DNA from: Diphasiastrum complanatum
Taxonomy: Eukaryota; Streptophyta; Lycopodiopsida; Lycopodiales; Lycopodiaceae
Reading direction: 5' to 3'
Length of the DNA: 64,000 bases
Assembly (NCBI GenBank): GCA_029204225.1
Contig: CM055097.1
Coordinates: 4,126,620 to 4,190,619, forward strand
Below are positions 12,060 through 23,290 of this stretch, piece by piece. Position 1 is the first letter of the stretch; the number at the start of each line of letters is the position of its first letter. The notes under the pieces were generated by a model, which had not been told where the DNA came from, ran no database searches, and saw only the letters and a list, made by a program, of their open reading frames with translations. Made by a program: the position numbers and the translations under genes.

Positions 12060-12290
12060 GGGAAGCTTCAGGGCCCAGGGGGAGGTAACGAGCAGGGGCC
12101 CGGGGAGGTAACGAGCAGGCTGCAGGTCCCAGGAGGTCGCGAGGAGCAGTAGCAGGAGGTCGCGAGGAGTCGTCGTCGTCGTCGCGAGGAGCATGCAGGT
12201 CCCAGGAGGTCGCAAGGAGGAGAGAGCATGCAGGTCCCAGGAGGTCGCGAGGAGTCGTCGCGAGCAGGAGGCCGCGAGGAGGCAACGATT
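12060..12290. repeat. GC-rich minisatellite (aggaggtcgcgaggag-like) in the hAT 1 leader
   Basis: Words such as aggaggtcgcgaggag, gtcgtcgtcg and catgcaggtcccaggaggt recur several times. This is the GC-richest block in the window. It lies inside the right end of hAT element 1, upstream of the transposase in its own direction, so it may be the 5' leader or promoter. Confidence 0.7.
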
Positions 12291-12383
12291 TTTTTTTTTT
12301 TTAAAACGGTTCGAACCGGACCTTTTTGAAAAGGTCTTTCGAATCGCGGTTCTTTCAATGAATCACGATTCGACACAACATTG

Positions 12384-12391
12384 GCTTGTAG
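12384..12391. repeat. right 8-bp target-site duplication of hAT element 1
   Basis: gcttgtag, identical to 6887-6894. Confidence 0.85.
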
Positions 12392-12740
12392 AGAGCATTG
12401 TGAACATAAAGGCATGAATTCAGTTTGAGAATTGTTATTTGAGCTCCTCATCATCAACCCTAGAGATGTGAACCATGCTTGCAACTCCAACAGTATCCAT
12501 GTTCACAACCGTGACAAACTTCACGGTTTATTGATGCCCATGAAGAGGTTTAGAATTGGGAAGTTAGGAATAATCATGCACGGAAGCTAGGAATAATCAC
12601 ATACTGAAAGATCTTTGAATGTGAATTACTACATGGCAGAAGCTAGTTTTACTCATTCTTAAAAAAAATTAATACAAAGTGCATAATCAAACTTGACTAT
12701 TTTCTCATGTTGTGTTATTGAAAAAGCACATTGGATATCT
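12392..12740. other. no recognised feature
   Basis: AT-rich sequence that should be contiguous with 6886 once the hAT is removed. It may hold the displaced distal promoter of the DUF1442-type gene, but no element was identified. Confidence 0.4.
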
Positions 12741-13001
12741 ATGAACAATCTGGATGTCACCATTCCATTTCCAAAGGCTACACTATGGACTGCTCCCCAT
12801 GACGGTAATTATCCAATTACGTGTATGCAATGTTTATACTAGTTTCCAGACAAGAGACTGATTTTTAAAGTTTGGAATTTAAGTATTTCCATCAAGCTAC
12901 ACAAAAATGGTTGTTATATTTTGTGCATTTGTGACACTTTCATAATATAGGTGCCACGGTTCCGTTTCCTGGTGCTACATTGTGGTGTCCACCTTATGTT
13001 G
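12741..13001 (+). other. pair of similar mini-exons, unidentified gene or relic
   Basis: Block a (about 12741-12804) reads MNNLDVTIPFPKATLW then TAPHD and stops at a donor-like g|gtaatt. Block b (12951-13001) is a 51-bp exon between atatag and gtaagt that reads ATVPFPGATLWCPPYV. Joined at these sites the phase matches, giving two near-identical motifs V-T-I/V-P-F-P-x-A-T-L-W. Block b is phase-symmetric, as expected for a duplicated exon. No further exons were found nearby and I do not recognise the family. It could be a fragment of a larger gene or a captured piece. Confidence 0.35.
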
Positions 13002-13511
13002 GTAAGTTGTCATCTAACCCCGTAACATTATTGTTTTCGACCAAATAGTTATGTCTGAGCATATTTTGAATTTTTTTTTTCAATCACTTGCTAGTGTCAT
13101 CTCTACATTTAATCATGAAACATTCTTACTTTCCAGAAACCAGAACTTCTGTCAAGAAGAAACACTTCTACATTCTTAGATTCTCCTTTAAACAGAAAAA
13201 AATTTAATCAGAATTGTCTAAAATTTACTCAAATTGAGCTAAAAGAAAGAGCAAATGCCAACCATATTGACCATTCAAGATATAATACTCTTTCTTGCAT
13301 CATGAAGATCTTACTAAAAGCAAACAACTGCTTTATTTGGCCAGGAATTGAAGAGTTTGGACATCTAAAAGAACTTGGTACTCAACAAAGTGCTTTAATA
13401 ACTGGAGATGTCTGGATCATCATCTTCTTCCAGTACTATGGAAAGCATCTTCAACGACCTGCACAAGAGGAACAGAATCAGGATACCAGTTTGGACAATG
13501 ATATTAAAATG
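13002..13511. other. no recognised feature
   Basis: AT-rich spacer. The open frame at 13302-13553 has no recognisable motif and runs into the hairpin. Confidence 0.45.
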
Positions 13512-13675
13512 TTAGAATATCCCATATCCAGCCTGACTTCTTTAGATAAATGAGATTCTTGGTATGCTGGTATAATCTTGCAGTACCAACAAGATGACTG
13601 AGCTCTATTTATCTAAAGAAGTCAGGCTGGATATGGGATATTCTAAAGAACCAACAAGATGACTGAGCTCTATTT
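13512..13675. repeat. perfect 39-bp inverted repeat with an interleaved 26-bp direct repeat
   Basis: 13512-13550 is the exact reverse complement of 13608-13646, so a long hairpin with a loop of about 57 bases is possible. A 26-bp direct repeat beginning accaacaagatgactgagct lies at 13585-13610 and 13650-13675 and brackets the inverted arm. The perfect copies imply a recent event. The layout fits template switching during break repair. Confidence 0.9.
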
Positions 13676-14146
13676 AAATTCTCCTCACTAACTTCTCAAT
13701 CTCATAGAAGTTCTCACTTGCACTATGATATGAACATAATCAGCATACTACAGCAACCTATATAAAATTAAAAAGGGTGTCAAAGTGATTATAGGTGAAG
13801 TTTACACTATTGCTAATAATTCTTGAATCAAACTGGTTGGCAATTTCAAATAGGCATAGACTTGACAGAAAATAAGTTCCAAGGTTAACCTGCTGAAGTT
13901 CTTGGCTGTCTCCAATCAAATGATGCTCCTTTAACACTTCCTCTATAAGCTATCCTGCGCATTCCAACAGCATATCATTTGTCATCTCTGATGAGCAACT
14001 GCATAGCTTGTATAAAACTGCTTATCAACTTCTATTGGAGACCAGCTTTCTATACATACAGAGATGGAGATTTAGAGGAATGGAACATAATTGCTCTCTA
14101 CAGAAAAAAATTGTGAGTAAGTGATAAATATAGCAGGCAGCAGAGA
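13676..14146. other. no recognised feature
   Basis: AT-rich spacer between the hairpin and a short tandem duplication. Confidence 0.45.
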
Positions 14147-14304
14147 GACAGAGACTTCAGAGTCCATGACTCTGCAACTTGAACTGCAGACTCCATTTCG
14201 TGATTAAGTTCACTTCCTAAAAGCAATCCATTAAGGGATAGGAAACAGAGACTTCAAAGTCCATGACTCTGCAACTTGAACTGCAGACTTGATTCCATGA
14301 CTAA
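14147..14304. repeat. tandem duplication, period 97 bp
   Basis: gagacttc at 14151 and again at 14248 begin two copies that share tccatgactctgcaacttga and the following bases with few differences. Confidence 0.85.
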
Positions 14305-14462
14305 GGTCACTTATAAGTATGTAGTGCGCCCTACCTCATTTGTAATGGGACATTGTTGAAGTTTCTCATCATTTGTGTTCTCTCTCATGTGTTTGGCTAT
14401 TGTTTCATCACAATAGGAATCTTGTCTTGGGTTACTTGTATGAGCAAGTCGGTTTTCTAACA

Positions 14463-14474
14463 TGGTATCAGAGC
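14463..14474 (+). other. primer-binding site for initiator tRNA-Met
   Basis: tggtatcagagc lies directly after the CA end of the putative 5' LTR. It is the classic plant LTR-element primer site. Confidence 0.75.
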
Positions 14475-17417
14475 ATGGTTCAAGATTCGAGAGAACAAGA
14501 AGGTACTCTAACGAACGGAACCAATTCATAAGAGATTGATTTGGCCATCATCTTCAAAGGAGAAAAGCAGGTGCAGGTGCTGTCCCTAGCCGGCTCTCAA
14601 TTTCGATCTTCATTCACAACGGTGGCAACTTTGTCAGGAAATCCAGTGCGCAAGGAGACGGGTTGTGCTGCATGAGAAGGAGATCAAGAAGTCTGCCTCA
14701 GATTTCAAAAGGATCAGAATTCAAAAGCTAAGGTGCTTCTGATTGGAACATGGAACATAGGGATAGGTCGCTACAAGTGGGATCATCTGCAGAAATTGGA
14801 TCACAACACATCTGCAAGGGAGATCCCTGATTGCAGATCACAGGAAGCAAACAGTTCATTGCAGATCTACTGTTGGAAGGAGGTTGATAGTGTACTTATG
14901 GGTTCGAAAGATTGCTACAAAACCAGCAAGATAGGTTGCTGAAAAAGATTGTTGTTCCAAAACTCAGGTCACTAAAGAAGTCAGGTTGCTAAATTTGTTT
15001 TTGCTGAGTTCAGATCATACTAATCGCTGGAAAGACAAGCAATTTTCAGAGTCAAGACAAATTACAGGAAGATCAGGTTCCAAGACTGATTGGTTCCAGA
15101 ATTGCTAAGTTCGCAAGGCAATAAAAGGCAAAGCAGTAGAGGAAAGATTTTGTTGGTCGCTGGAGGCAGGTTGTTGGAGACAAATCGCTGGAGACAGATC
15201 AGAGTGCTTGACCAGGACAGATAGCCGAAGACAACTAGGATTGTAACATTTGATGTTGCATAGAAGGTTGTTGCAATGTCATTGAAGATCAACATGACAA
15301 GCAAGCATTGGGACAAGGACATGCAGAGCGATAGATAGTTGCTGAAGATTTTTAGATTCACGGGAAAGGCTGTAAGCAGCAGAGGGTACACAGCAAAGAA
15401 CCAGCAAAGAAGAAGGAAGCGTAAAAAAATGGTGGAGGCTTCAAAGGCCAAATATAAACCTAGTTTGGCTTGCATGCAAGGATGCATGTTATTGGCTATG
15501 GTTAGTTAAAGATTTCTAATTGAAATCTGGAGCATAGTCAAGTGGATCATACAAGGGCTATCAAGTTTGATCATACAAAGCTTACTTGAAAAATAATAGG
15601 TACACGTGCAAGGAAGCATGGACATGCAGAGATTGCTAGGATGCAATGGATGTGTCTTCTAGTGGCAAATCATTGAGTTTTAGGAAGGAGAAGAACCTTG
15701 ATGCATGCTGAAGGACGTCTCAGGAGTAAGAACCGGCATTTCGACTAGGAGTTGTTTTGCAATCATGTGCAAGGTGAAGGGATTCAAAAGAGTAATCAGA
15801 ACAGTTTCATCGCAAAGTGGAAGGGTCAACTCACAGGATAAGGAAAACTTCGTGAAACAAGAGACAACCAGGGAGATGGAGGGGAAGACAATCGGCGATC
15901 ATGGTGTCGCTGAAGCTACAAAAGCAGCTACCAACAAGCATACTGAAGGAAGGTCAACATTATAAGATTGGACAAGGTTTTGTCGAGGTTGGAATCGACA
16001 AAGGTGCAAGTCCTAAAAGGAAGTTGCATGAGAAGTATAGACTACGAGTCTATATAAGTAAATCGATATTTAAGAGGATGCTTCATTGTTTCACAATTTC
16101 TTGTCATGGTGCCAAAGAATAAGTTCATTGTTACAAGTGACAGGTGTGACAAGCTGTGTGTTTGTCATTCTATGTTGTATCGGTTTGATTTCTATCCAAG
16201 TCATAGTAGCTTGTTTATGTGGTAGAAACTTTCTTGTCTATCTGAACTAATATCACTTGAGATTTATGATTAATCAAAGTGATTATTGTTGTGGTTGTCA
16301 AGTAATTCCTGGATACCATCCAAGTCATAGTTGATTGTTTTGAGTTGGACCAAGTGAGATCAATTCTTCTAGGAAGATCTGTTTTGAGTTGGAGAAAAGT
16401 TGTTTCTTCAAGTTCTTGAATCTATCCAAGTTCATGTTCCGTCATGTGGTAGACTCTGTTATAAGATTTGGAAGCCGAGGTTGTTGTTTAGCCATTGAAA
16501 ATCAACAGAAGAGATTGTTCTTTAGCCTCAAGAAAGACAACAGGGTTCATTTCTATTGACAGGTTATTAATTCGTCATAGAAAATGAAGTCTTCTTAAGT
16601 GAAGCAGGTTCCTTCAAGGAAGATGGACGTACACCAATTGGGAAGTTTGCATATGACAAAGTGTCAAGACAAATAGATGACATGATGAGATGCTTTCTAC
16701 GTTGGAAAGTTGTTTGGAGCAAGTGACTCTATGTGTGAGATAGAGGTGTATAAAGTTTCTTTAGTTGAAGAAGAAATTCAAAATGGTTTGGTATGCTTTC
16801 TGTCTTTAATTACCTGATTAATCGCATAGATTGGATAACTCATATTTCTGTTAAGAATCAGGTTGGTGGAATAATTTTAAAATTCAGTATTTTTTCCTTA
16901 TGAGAAAGATTTCAGGATGATTCTTATATTTTCCTAAGTAGTGTGTTTTAACATACACTCTAGTATCTTTTAATGATTAAATGTGGTTTTAAAATCCTGC
17001 GAATTATGATTGACAAATCATAATTCTAAGAGTATCAATACAACAAGCATTTATGAATTGTCTATGAAAAATTGTGGATAGTTTTTATACTATAATTGCT
17101 TGTTTCTTTAACTTTTGAACTTTGATCTCCAGTGTAAGGTAATAATTCACCAGTAATTCATGTAAACTAAAATTTGCATGAAGGTGATGCTATTGGTTTG
17201 GAGAGAATCAAACCCAATTGAAAAATTTATTGCTTAGTGTACTTTTGAAATTTGATATAGTACTTCAGAACAGAGATAAACAATTGGAAAATCGTTCTAT
17301 CTCTGAGGACTTATTGGATATTTGAAGTCAAACTAAGGGTAATGATTTTCTGGGTAAGTGTGAAAGCTAAAAGATTAATTTCTAAATTTCTTTCTCGTTC
17401 TGAGGACAGAACCTGTT

Positions 17418-17432
17418 TAAAGGGGGAAGAAT
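17418..17432 (+). other. polypurine tract and putative 3' LTR start
   Basis: taaagggggaaga is followed by tgtacgag. It priming the plus strand is an inference from position relative to the primer site at 14463. Confidence 0.5.
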
Positions 17433-17729
17433 GTACGAGTTTATTAGTTATGCCTCGCCACTCCAGACTAGGCCAATAATGTAATTAGTAACCTTGTGAG
17501 GGCCCAAATGTTGCTGACGGTGATGATTTGGGTGTTACTAGAATATCGGATGAAATCTTGGGACCTATTACCTCATACGATGAGTACTTATTAGAGTTGG
17601 GGTGAAACCCATGAGTTAGCCATTTACGATGGCTTAGCTTGCTAGCTAGATTCTGGCAAGTATACTTGTCATCCTCACAGTGGAGGTCATAGTGTCGTTG
17701 ACTACCTCATGGGGTCTTATTTCTGAATT

Positions 17730-18760
17730 TTGTACCCTCCCCACTACTCTCTCAAATCATTTTGTCCTCATTCAGTCTTGGTACTCTTGCATCATCCTAG
17801 TCTTCTCAACCCATACTTGCTTGCTCGTGCACCCAGATACACAATTGACCATCTACATATGTCGGTCTACCAAGAGTCTCTTGCTTCTTTACTTCAGATC
17901 TTTCCTCATGATAGTCCACTAGTCATAAGCCGCCTTCCTCACCACATCTCTCCACACTACCGCCTCTTTGAGCCCCACAAAGGCCAATCCACTCATTCTT
18001 TCTCATCTCGCACATTACACCCTCCTTGGTACGATGCGAAATGTTGCTCACATCGCCATCTTGTCAATCATGCACATATACATACCCCTCACCTCCTCCG
18101 TTCCACTCACCGTTCTTGCAATCATATGCTTCACCATAAAAAAGCATGCCTATAATAACTCTAAAGGGAAGCATCTCTTTGATCTCCTTTTCAACACTTC
18201 ATCAAGTGCATCGTGCCTTTTGGCGTGAGTTCATCTCTCTCGTGCTCCACCTCCCCTCCTAGATAACATCCACATTTGGACTAACTATGCTACCATGCTA
18301 TAGTGTACCTACCGACTCACCAATCTCCATTTTCCTCGTTCATCTAAATTCACCTTTGATATGGTCCTTGCGGGCATTAAGAGACTAAAGACCCATAGCG
18401 CGAGAGACATCTTACCCATAATGTTGATTTCCTTTCTCCCATCTTCCTATCGCACTATCATGATTGGTCATGTTCTTGTGAAGCTATATGGTACTATCCT
18501 CAATCAATGATGAGTTTTGAGGCTGAGACAAGGAGATTACATGCATAGGGCCAAGTAGGATTCGGAGCCCACTACTCTACTACTGACCATATCTTCACTG
18601 TTTGAGCACTTATTGAGGAAGTTAGGCATAGGAAAGAGCAGGTTCATGTTGTTTTGTGGACTTCATGAAAGCCTTTGACTCTATCCCACGATCCTTGCTC
18701 CTTCAAAGGCTTTGCTCCCTCCATTGTTGTCCCTCTCTCCTATCCCTCCATCACCGTCCC
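17730..18760 (+). pseudogene. non-LTR (LINE) reverse-transcriptase fragment, broken
   Basis: About 18350-18490 reads FTFDMVLAGIKRLKTHSARD and on, like the start of a LINE RT domain. About 18548-18640 reads VGFGAHYSTTDHIFTV, a stop, then ALIEEVRHRKEQVH. After a frameshift comes CFVDFMKAFDSIPRSLLLQR, which contains the catalytic-Asp motif A. Upstream, WYDAKCCSHRHLVNHAHIHT resembles the linker before RT. Several stops and shifts are present, and nothing after motif A is recognisable. The FVDFxKAFD wording differs from the plant-L1 style seen at 51.3 kb, so this is a different LINE clade. Confidence 0.65.
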
Positions 18761-18806
18761 TCCCTCCCTCTTCTAGCCCATCCTTGTAGCTTCCTTCCTT
18801 ACCATT

Positions 18807-19813
18807 ATGGCTGATTGGCAGTCAGTGAATCGGAAGGGGAAGAAAACCCCTCCCCCTTCTCCTTTTCTCTTCTCAGCCATCCCTACTACGGCTCCAAATC
18901 CCTTTACCTTGCCCCCTCCCTCTCCTGCTTCCTCTCCCTCACCCATACCCTCCATCCCGCAACCTCTACCTCTTCTCCTACTGCCACTACCCCCTCTACT
19001 CTTTCTTCCTCCTCTCCCTCTTTCACCCCATCATCTTCATCCCCCCCCCCCATTGTCTCCGTCTCTTTCAGCTGAATTTTTATCTAGTTTCCCCCGTATC
19101 ATTGATTCTCTTCATGAAGACAATGCATCCTTGCTTGCGATCATCAAGAAACAAGCATTCCAAATCTCCACTCTGGAGAACACGGTCTTGGCCCTACAGG
19201 GCAAAGTTGGCATTCTTGAGGTTGACGTTACTTACCTCAAGAATGAACTAAAATCAGATGAAGAGGAAGAAGAAGGAAGATGCGGATTCAGAAGACATGG
19301 CAAAGCAGTTGCAAGAACGGGTTCACTCCTTGGAGCAGCAACTTCAGCAATCAAAGAGTTCTTGGGCCGACGTGCTCAAGGGTTCTAAGCAGGTTATTTC
19401 TGAATCTATTCAAGAACATCAAAAATGAGATCTCAAGGCCCTCAATGTCAGGGTTAGGGGAGCTTCTTTTACGGGTAAGGACCTCGTGGCTGAGGCAAAT
19501 GCTTTTATTCATTCCACCTTTGGTCTCAAAGAGGATGTCATATCTGCTGCTTGGGTAGGATAAGCTCCAACCCACCACAGTGTTTCTGCGATTCAAGGAT
19601 GCTTTGCTTCGTCGAAAGGTTTTGCGTAAAAGAGGTTGCCTGAAGGGATCTACTATTTTTATGGATGAAGACTTGACGCCCATTCAATGGACCGAGAGAG
19701 AGAAAATTATCGCAGATGCCAATGGTTTCCGGACTCTCTTTCGAGATGGACGCCCGATCTTGGTTAAAATTGCAGAACTTAAAATTCCAGATTCTTCTCC
19801 CTCTCCTACGTGA
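18807..19813 (+). pseudogene. LINE ORF1-like protein (coiled coil, RRM-like core, C-terminal domain), broken
   Basis: ATG at 18807 opens MADWQSVNRKGKK and a long Pro/Ser/Leu stretch. A coiled coil follows (IIDSLHEDNASLLAIIKKQA, later QERVHSLEQQLQQSK) and then SSWADVLKG, a motif common in plant LINE ORF1. Next are LNVRVRGASFTGKDLVAEAN and, near the end, KGSTIFMDEDLTPIQWTER, the pattern of L1-type ORF1 RNA-binding and C-terminal domains. The frame changes near 19265 and 19560, and a TGA lies at 19426-19428. ORF2 does not follow. The next 200 bp look like a 3'UTR. Confidence 0.6.
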
Positions 19814-20030
19814 GAGATGTTTTGAGCTACGGCCATTTATTTCGTCTCATGCATGAGAGATGAGATTTCTTTACATAGCGATTTACGTTTTACGCTTTAG
19901 TTTTAGTCTAGTTTTCTGTTGACGGCACTGTCTCGTCCGAGTTCCATTTACTCTACTGTACTACCTCTTCAGTCTTATATCCCTTTTGGCATGGAAAAGA
20001 CATTAATAAAGCTTTTTTCTTTCTTTCTTC
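19814..20030 (+). other. 3'UTR-like tail after LINE ORF1
   Basis: AT/T-rich non-coding sequence with aataaagc near 20007 followed by a pyrimidine tract. It resembles a retrotransposed 3' end placed straight after ORF1. Confidence 0.4.
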
Positions 20031-20044
20031 TTCTCTCTCTCTCT

Positions 20045-21539
<1,495 letters not shown>

Positions 21540-22090
21540 TCAACACAACTTGGGTGAATGTATAATTGCATACAATTTTCTCATGTGTCGGGTATAAGTA
21601 TTGAGCAAGAGTTACTTTTACTCAAAAGTCACCAGCCTCCCCTCCTTGTTGAGGACTACCCCTACCACAATGTCACCAGCATTGGTCTGTAAACGAGATA
21701 AGTTTTTGGAATCAACAACCTTGAGCACACATGCAATACCCACTGCTTCCTTTAGGGCTTCAAAATTGTCCTTAGTTTCCTTCAACTTAATAACCAAAAT
21801 GTTGTTTCTACGTAACTAGTCCATCAAATGAGCAACTACCCAACTATAGTTCTCAACGTATCTATGATTAAAAACGAAGAAACCTAGGAATGACCGTAGC
21901 TGATGAATACTACTCAATCAAGGCCAATTCAATATCACAACCACGTTAGCTGGGTCTACAAGAATTCCCTCTATCGCCACTATGTGACCGAGGTAAACCG
22001 CCCGAGTCAAACTCAACTCAATTTTCTTATCACTGGCATACAAAGTAATATTTTGCCATTAGTCCAAAGAGCATGACTAGAAACTCACAA
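21540..22090 (-). pseudogene. Ty3/gypsy pol fragment Y (RT palm to RNase H)
   Basis: The minus strand starts near 22090 with EFLVMLFGL, the RT motif after the palm. It jumps to LYASDKKIELSLTRAVYLGH and continues LVDPANVVVILNWP, a stop, LRSFLGFFVFNHRYVENYS, a stop, and FEALKEAVGIACVLKVVD. It ends near TFE-stop-K and YTRHMRKLYAIIH of RNase H. The order and wording are those of a Ty3/gypsy RT connection and RNase H. Stops and an internal deletion make it non-functional. Confidence 0.75.
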
Positions 22091-22400
22091 TGTGTATAAT
22101 CACGTACAACTCCTGCTCATGTGTGGGATATCTCTGCTGCGCTAGTGTGAATTTCTTACTATCAAAGGCTATTGGTCTACCTTCTTGACTCAACACTGCA
22201 CCCACGATAATGCCACTAGCATCCGTCTCTAGGTCGAAAGGTTTCTGGGTATCAACAATCTTGAGTACTGGGGCTGTAGCAACAGCCTCCTTCAAGCTTT
22301 CAAAACCATGCTGAGCCTCAACATTGCAGCAAACCACAATGTTGTTATGTCGTAACTATCTGTTAAAGGAGCAGCTACCCTGGAATAGTTCCATACTACA
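22091..22400 (-). pseudogene. Ty3/gypsy pol fragment X (RT thumb to RNase H)
   Basis: Starting near 22400 on the minus strand, the sequence reads VWNYSRVAAPLTD, then (after a shift) FESLKEAVATAPVLKIVDTQ, PFDLETDASGIIVGAVLSQE and PTHEQELYVIIH. It ends where fragment Y begins. Fragments X and Y overlap in content (thumb and RNase H), so they are two copies joined head to tail, not one pol. Confidence 0.75.
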
Positions 22401-23290
22401 TCAGATGAGCCTTACTATTGTTGACAGTGATCTCATGGAGGAGATCAAAAGAGCGCAGCAGAGCGACGCACATTGTCAGCGTGTGAGGTCTGATGCACGC
22501 AAGGTAATCGACCAAGGTTTTCGTGCCAGACGTGAAGGATCTTCATCGCAAGATACTTCATGGATGCCACGATAGTCCCTTCGCAAGGCACCCGGGTATT
22601 GATAAGACTAGTGAGCTAGTCAGAAGGCATTATTTATGGCCACGATTGTTGTGAGACGTCAGAGAGTACGTCCAACGTTGCATTCAGATGAACAAGGCCA
22701 AGCGGGTAAGTCCTATGGGCTTGCTACAACTGGAGATTCCTATAGGAAGGTGGGAAAGTATCTCCATGGATTTCACAGTTGGGCTACCCAAGACTCAGAT
22801 GGAATTAAATTCCGTTATGGTAGTGGTAGACAGGTTTTCCAAGATGGCTCACTTCATCGCAACGACCAAGGTGGTCACAGCTCTGCAAGTTGTCGAGTTG
22901 TTTATCCAAAATGTCGTCAAGTTGCATGGTCTTCTAAAGTCCATTGTGTCTGACAGGGATCCCAAGTTTACGGGAAATTTTTGGATGGAGATGTGGAACA
23001 CAGTTGCGGATGAGTAGCCCTGAGCATCCTCAGACAAGTGGCCAGACATAGCGAGTGAACCAAATCTTGAAAGATATGCTTAGGGCATATGTAAGGGGTA
23101 CACAAACAGACTGGATGAAGCATTTACTGCTATTGGAGTTTGCGTACAATGACAAGAGACATGCGTCCACTAGGTTGAGTCCATTTGAGCTCAATTATAA
23201 TTTCGGGTCGTTGAGTCCTGTGAAGGTACCTAGCGCTGCAGAGTTTCTGACTCAAATGTAGCAGAAGCTAGAGATGGCACATGGGAGACT
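22395..23290 (+). pseudogene. Ty3/gypsy integrase fragment, inverted relative to the adjacent RNase H
   Basis: The plus strand reads DLMEEIKRAQQSDAHCQRVR near 22430, then in another frame ISMDFTVGLPKTQMELNSVM and HGLLKSIVSDRDPKFTGNFW (integrase core, with the DxxxxF and DRDxxF patterns). A stop precedes MNQILKDMLRAYVRG and LLLEFAYNDKRHASTRLSPF near 23055-23215. Frameshifts are present at several points. Integrase normally follows RNase H on the same strand; here the two are head to head near 22395. Confidence 0.75.

Larger units (their letters stand above)
6895..12383 (-). mobile_element. hAT element 1, complete with both ends, 5.49 kb
   Basis: Both ends start inward with CAATGTT (left caatgtttgag; right, read inward, caatgttgtgtcg). 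They are flanked by the perfect 8-bp duplication gcttgtag. Subterminal zones at both ends carry repeated ttcgaatcg, ggttcgaacc and gaatcgg words, typical of hAT transposase-binding regions. The transposase relic is on the minus strand at 11428-7634. Between it and the right end lie CA and CT microsatellites and a GC-rich minisatellite, probably the leader and promoter region. Sequence at 6905-7630 is the AT-rich 3' part. Confidence 0.85.
14311..17700 (+). mobile_element. LTR-retrotransposon remnant without coding (LARD-like or decayed)
   Basis: A sequence ending in CA at 14462 is followed at once by tggtatcagagc (14463-14474), the standard plant primer site for initiator tRNA-Met. A polypurine tract (aaagggggaaga, about 17419-17430) is followed by TG at 17432, as at a 3' LTR start. 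The roughly 2.96 kb between them is G/A-rich and has no retroelement protein motif in any frame. The visible LTR pieces are different parts of an LTR (3' part on the left, 5' part on the right), so both LTRs would be truncated. The outer borders are therefore uncertain. Confidence 0.5.
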
